A stretch of DNA of 24,249 nucleotides from Actinomycetes bacterium (lineage in GTDB: Bacteria > Actinomycetota > Actinomycetes > Mycobacteriales > Mycobacteriaceae): the NCBI GenBank assembly GCA_023460175.1, contig JAEWRC010000219.1:1-24249 (forward strand), in the 5' to 3' direction. The number at the start of each line of letters is the position of its first letter. Positions within the stretch are counted from its first letter, which is position 1. The notes beneath the pieces are model-generated. The model was not told where the DNA came from, did no database searches, and was given only the letters and a program-made list of their open reading frames with translations. Below, one piece after another: positions 21,539 through 24,249 of the stretch. The position numbers and the translations under genes were made by a program.

Positions 21539-22405
21539 ATGTCTTCAGAACAAACCGTGTACGGCACCGCCCCCGATGCTGAGGCAACTTCGAAGGCACC
21601 TTCGAAGCCCCGCACCAAGGTGCGCACGCATCATCTGCAGAAGTGGAAGGGCGAGGGCCACAAGTGGTCCATGCTCACCGCCTACGACTATTCGACGGCG
21701 CGGATCTTCGACGACGCCGGCATCCCGGTGCTGCTGGTCGGCGACTCGGCCGCCAACGTGGTCTACGGCTACGACACCACCGTGCCGATCTCCATCGACG
21801 AACTCATCCCGCTGGTCCGGGGTGTCGTCAAGGGCGCCCCGCACGCGCTGGTCGTCGCCGATCTGCCATTCGGCAGTTACGAGGCCGGCCCCCAGCAGGC
21901 GCTGGCCACCGCCACCCGTTTCCTCAAGGAGGGCGGCGCCCACGCCGTGAAACTCGAGGGCGGCGAGCGCATCGCCGAGCAGATCGCCGTGCTGACCCAG
22001 GCCGGCATCCCGGTCGTCGGCCACATCGGTTTCACCCCGCAGAGCGTCAACGGGCTCGGTGGGTTCCGGGTCCAGGGTCGCGGCGACGGGGCCGACCAGA
22101 CCGTGCACGACGCCATCGCGGTCGCCGAGGCCGGTGCCGTCGCCGTGGTGCTGGAGATGGTGCCCGCCGAGTTGGCCACCCAGATCACCGGCAAGCTGAC
22201 CATCCCCACCGTGGGCATCGGCGCCGGACCCAACTGCGACGCCCAGGTGCTGGTGTGGCAGGACATGGCCGGCATGACCTCGGGCCGGACGGCCAAGTTC
22301 GTCAAGCGGTTCGGCGATGTCGGCGGCGAACTGGGCCGCGCGGCAAGCCAATACGCCGAGGAGGTCGCCAGCGGCGCCTTCCCCGCCGAGGAGCATTGCT
22401 TCTAA
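21539..22405 (+). CDS. panB: 3-methyl-2-oxobutanoate hydroxymethyltransferase PanB
   Basis: This 288-residue enzyme makes ketopantoate from 2-oxoisovalerate and methylene-tetrahydrofolate, the first committed step to pantothenate and CoA. Metal and catalytic residues are in place: Asp69 (VGDS), Asp108 (VADLPFG), Lys138/Glu140 (VKLEGGE) and Glu206 (VLEMVPAEL). GHIGFTPQSVN is the family block. The first 27 residues are a Ser/Thr/Ala-rich extension, as in other mycobacteria. The open frame running back to 18470 is a shadow; ATG 21539 gives the correct N-terminus (MSSEQTVYG). The stop overlaps the convergent sigma factor stop by 4 bases, leaving no room for a terminator. Confidence 0.97.
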   Translation: MSSEQTVYGTAPDAEATSKAPSKPRTKVRTHHLQKWKGEGHKWSMLTAYDYSTARIFDDAGIPVLLVGDSAANVVYGYDTTVPISIDELIPLVRGVVKGAPHALVVADLPFGSYEAGPQQALATATRFLKEGGAHAVKLEGGERIAEQIAVLTQAGIPVVGHIGFTPQSVNGLGGFRVQGRGDGADQTVHDAIAVAEAGAVAVVLEMVPAELATQITGKLTIPTVGIGAGPNCDAQVLVWQDMAGMTSGRTAKFVKRFGDVGGELGRAASQYAEEVASGAFPAEEHCF

Positions 22406-22917
22406 AGGCGTGCCGCTGACCCGACGCGTTCGGCGCTCAGATGTTTGCGTGCCCGGCTCACCAGCTGACGCGCATTCGGTTCGCTGACCCCGACCGATTG
22501 GGCGATCAGCCGGTACGGGTAGTCGAAGGCTTCGCGCAGCACATAGGCGGACCGCTCGGTCGGCGGTAGCTTCGCCAACACCATCCGCGTGGCCGCCAGC
22601 GCGTCGGCACGCTCGGCCCGCAGCGCGGGGTCGGCCCCGGCGTCGACCGGTTCGGGCAGCCACGCCCCCAGCGGCGTTTCGCGCCGGCAATGGGCGGACT
22701 GCAGTTCGTTGAGGCACAGCCGGGTGGTGGTGGTCAGCAGGAATGCGGTGGGGTTGCGCACCGCGTCGCGGTCGCAGCACTGCCACCGCACCCAGGCGTC
22801 CTGCACGATGTCTTCGGCTTCGGCCGCGCTGGGCAGCATCCGGCGGGCCACGGCGAACAGCAGGTGCCGGATGCCGGTGAAGAACTCCGCGGTGTCCTCG
22901 AGGTCTGCGACGGTCAT
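22402..22917 (-). CDS. ECF sigma factor, SigJ/ECF41-like, lacking the C-terminal extension
   Basis: This 171-residue RNA polymerase sigma factor has region 2 in the first 70 residues (VARRMLPSAAEAEDIVQDAWVRW) and region 4 in the last 60. Region 4 shows LPPTERSAYVLREAFDYPY and a helix-turn-helix at SVGVSEPNARQLVSRARKH. The linker LGAWLPEPVD is typical of the SigJ/ECF41 group. That group normally has a SnoaL-like C-terminal domain of about 110 residues that controls activity; here the protein ends right after region 4. ATG 22917 is preferred to TTG 22950. It lies 64 bp after the LuxR-type gene on the same strand, and its stop overlaps the panB stop. The targets are unknown. Confidence 0.85.
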   Translation of the reverse strand: MTVADLEDTAEFFTGIRHLLFAVARRMLPSAAEAEDIVQDAWVRWQCCDRDAVRNPTAFLLTTTTRLCLNELQSAHCRRETPLGAWLPEPVDAGADPALRAERADALAATRMVLAKLPPTERSAYVLREAFDYPYRLIAQSVGVSEPNARQLVSRARKHLSAERVGSAARL

Positions 22918-22981
22918 GTCTTCAGCCTGCGGGCCGCACGGCCGCGGCAAACCCTTGAAAGTTCGTGGTCCCGGTGGCGGC

Positions 22982-24249
22982 TCAGGGTGCCCACGTGGTG
23001 GTGCGCAGCTGGCGGCGCGAGCTGATCCCGAGCTTGACGAAGACCTTCCGCAGGTGCCATTCGACGGTGTGCGTGCTGAGGAACAGCTGCGCGCCGATCT
23101 CGTGGTTGGTCAGCCCGTCGGCGGCCAGTCGGGCGATTTGCCCCTCCTGGGCGGTGAGGGCGTCGCCCGAGCGCAGCGGTTGGCGCCGGACCTTCGCGCC
23201 GACGGCGACGAGTTCCCGGCGGGCCCGTTCGGCGAAGGCGTGGGCGCCCATCTTGGCGAACCGCTCCGCGGCGGTGGTCAGCTGCCGGCGGGCGTCGCCG
23301 CGGCGGTTCACCCGGCGCAGCCACTCGCCGTAGCTCAGTTCGACGCGCGCCAGGTGCACGTCCACGCCGCTGTCGACGAAATGGCCGATCGCCGCGCGGA
23401 ACAACTCGTCGGCGTGCTCGTTGTCGGCGACCAGCGCCTGCGCGCTCGCGACCGCCCCGCGCGCCCAGCCGCTCTGGCTCGCGCCCACCCGTTGCTCGAA
23501 TCGCCGCACCCCGCCCGCGGCGGCGTCGCGGCGACCGGTGTGGACGGCGGCTTCGATCATTTCGTACAGCGTCCAGCTGTAGAAGCCCAGATCCTCGAAC
23601 TCGCACGCGTCGCGGGCACAGTCGAAGGCCTCCTCGTAGCGGCCGAGTCCGTTGTAGAGCACGGCGCTGGCGTATCCGGTCAGCCCCAGCAGGCGGCCTT
23701 CCCCGCGCGCGGTGGCGTCGGCGGTGGCGCCCGCGATCAGCCCGAGCGCCTCCGGCGCATCGCCGCGCCAGGCGGCGATGGTCAACGAGTGGTACCGCAC
23801 CGGGGTGTATCCGGTGGCCGCGGTGATCGCGTCGGCCTCCTCGAGAAGGGTTGCCGCCGTGCTGAGCTCACCCGCCAGGACGTGCACCCCGGCGTGGTAG
23901 GCCAGCGCCGGGGGCAGAGCCGCCAGGGCGCCGGCGGCGCGTGCCTGCCGCACCAGGCCCGCGGCCATCCGGTTCATGACGGCGTCGTCCCAGAGTTCGC
24001 CGGCCGCCGATTCCTGCACGATCGCCGGCCCCAACGACATCCAGCGCGGGGGCGTTGTCCCGTCGCTGCCGTCGAGTTGTGCGCACATGGTCGTCATCGC
24101 GGCGCTCAGCAGCTCGGACCCGCAGCCCGGGCCCCCGGTGATCCGGGTCGCCATGCCGCCCAGGAGCAGGTCGACGGGGCGCTGCAGATCCGGGTCGGAT
24201 CCCACGGTGGCGAGGGCGGCCGCGGCGGTGTCTGCCAACGCCTCGGGAG
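22982..24249 (-). CDS. Large LuxR-family transcriptional regulator, 3' part
   Basis: The frame is open to the window edge. The TTG at 24238 is not a credible start, so the gene begins outside. About 420 residues are visible. Most form an alpha-helical, TPR-like array (for example GRYEEAFDCARDACEFEDLGF and RGDARRQLTTAAERFAKMG). The last 60 residues are a LuxR/GerE DNA-binding domain: LTAQEGQIARLAADGLTNHE followed by IGAQLFLSTHTVEWHLRKVF. This layout is that of LAL (MalT-like) regulators, whose N-terminal ATPase module would be beyond the edge. The ligand and targets are not known. The sigma factor gene follows 64 bp downstream and could be co-transcribed. Confidence 0.9.
   Translation of the reverse strand, partial: PEALADTAAAALATVGSDPDLQRPVDLLLGGMATRITGGPGCGSELLSAAMTTMCAQLDGSDGTTPPRWMSLGPAIVQESAAGELWDDAVMNRMAAGLVRQARAAGALAALPPALAYHAGVHVLAGELSTAATLLEEADAITAATGYTPVRYHSLTIAAWRGDAPEALGLIAGATADATARGEGRLLGLTGYASAVLYNGLGRYEEAFDCARDACEFEDLGFYSWTLYEMIEAAVHTGRRDAAAGGVRRFEQRVGASQSGWARGAVASAQALVADNEHADELFRAAIGHFVDSGVDVHLARVELSYGEWLRRVNRRGDARRQLTTAAERFAKMGAHAFAERARRELVAVGAKVRRQPLRSGDALTAQEGQIARLAADGLTNHEIGAQLFLSTHTVEWHLRKVFVKLGISSRRQLRTTTWAP

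Noticed and set aside
1..24249. CRISPR array, insertion sequence, prophage or toxin-antitoxin system
   Set aside because: No regular spaced repeats, transposase or integrase motifs, terminal repeats or small toxin-antitoxin pairs were seen.

Overview
The window is high-GC DNA with the gene order of a mycobacterium. It is probably a fast-growing environmental species (Mycolicibacterium-like), because accessory genes sit inside a block that is compact in M. tuberculosis. The core order dlaT(sucB)-Rv2216-lipB-lipA-Rv2219-Rv2219A-glnA1 ... glnE-glnA2-Rv2223c-Rv2224c ... panB follows the M. tuberculosis Rv2215-Rv2225 segment. This comparison is from memory of that genome. Species assignment is inference.

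Layout: (1) 3-4111, plus strand: the 3' part of dlaT, a TIGR01777 epimerase, lipB, lipA and a DUF4191 membrane protein. This is a lipoylation cluster attached to a lipoyl-dependent acyltransferase. (2) 4216-4680, minus strand: an RDD membrane protein divergent from glnA1. The spacer between them carries four half-sites in 11-bp register that look like a GlnR operator. (3) 4805-6241: glnA1, closed by a strong hairpin. (4) 6294-12313: an accessory block inserted between glnA1 and glnE. It holds a TetR-like remnant without a DNA-binding domain, a carotenoid oxygenase, dtd, a DoxX protein, an acyl-CoA dehydrogenase, ahpD-ahpC without oxyR, and a hotdog thioesterase. (5) 12361-16729, minus strand: glnA2 then glnE, with a second GlnR-like site upstream of glnA2. 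(6) 16791-21376, minus strand: two tandem secreted alpha/beta hydrolases (Rv2223c-like and CaeA/Hip1-like) and a WS/DGAT acyltransferase. (7) 21539-22405: panB on the plus strand. It converges with, and overlaps by 4 bp, an ECF sigma factor, which is preceded by the 3' part of a large LuxR-type regulator that runs off the window.

Two functional themes stand out. Nitrogen assimilation: GlnA1 keeps the adenylylation tyrosine, GlnE is its adenylyltransferase, and GlnA2 lacks that tyrosine. The GlnR-like sites at both glnA1 and glnA2-glnE suggest common transcriptional control. Lipoate and peroxide: DlaT, LipA and LipB lie within about 8 kb of AhpC and AhpD, and in M. tuberculosis AhpD draws electrons from lipoylated DlaT.

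I saw no tRNA, rRNA, CRISPR array, insertion sequence or phage gene. No stretch over 300 bp lacks a gene; the longest is 11450-11686.
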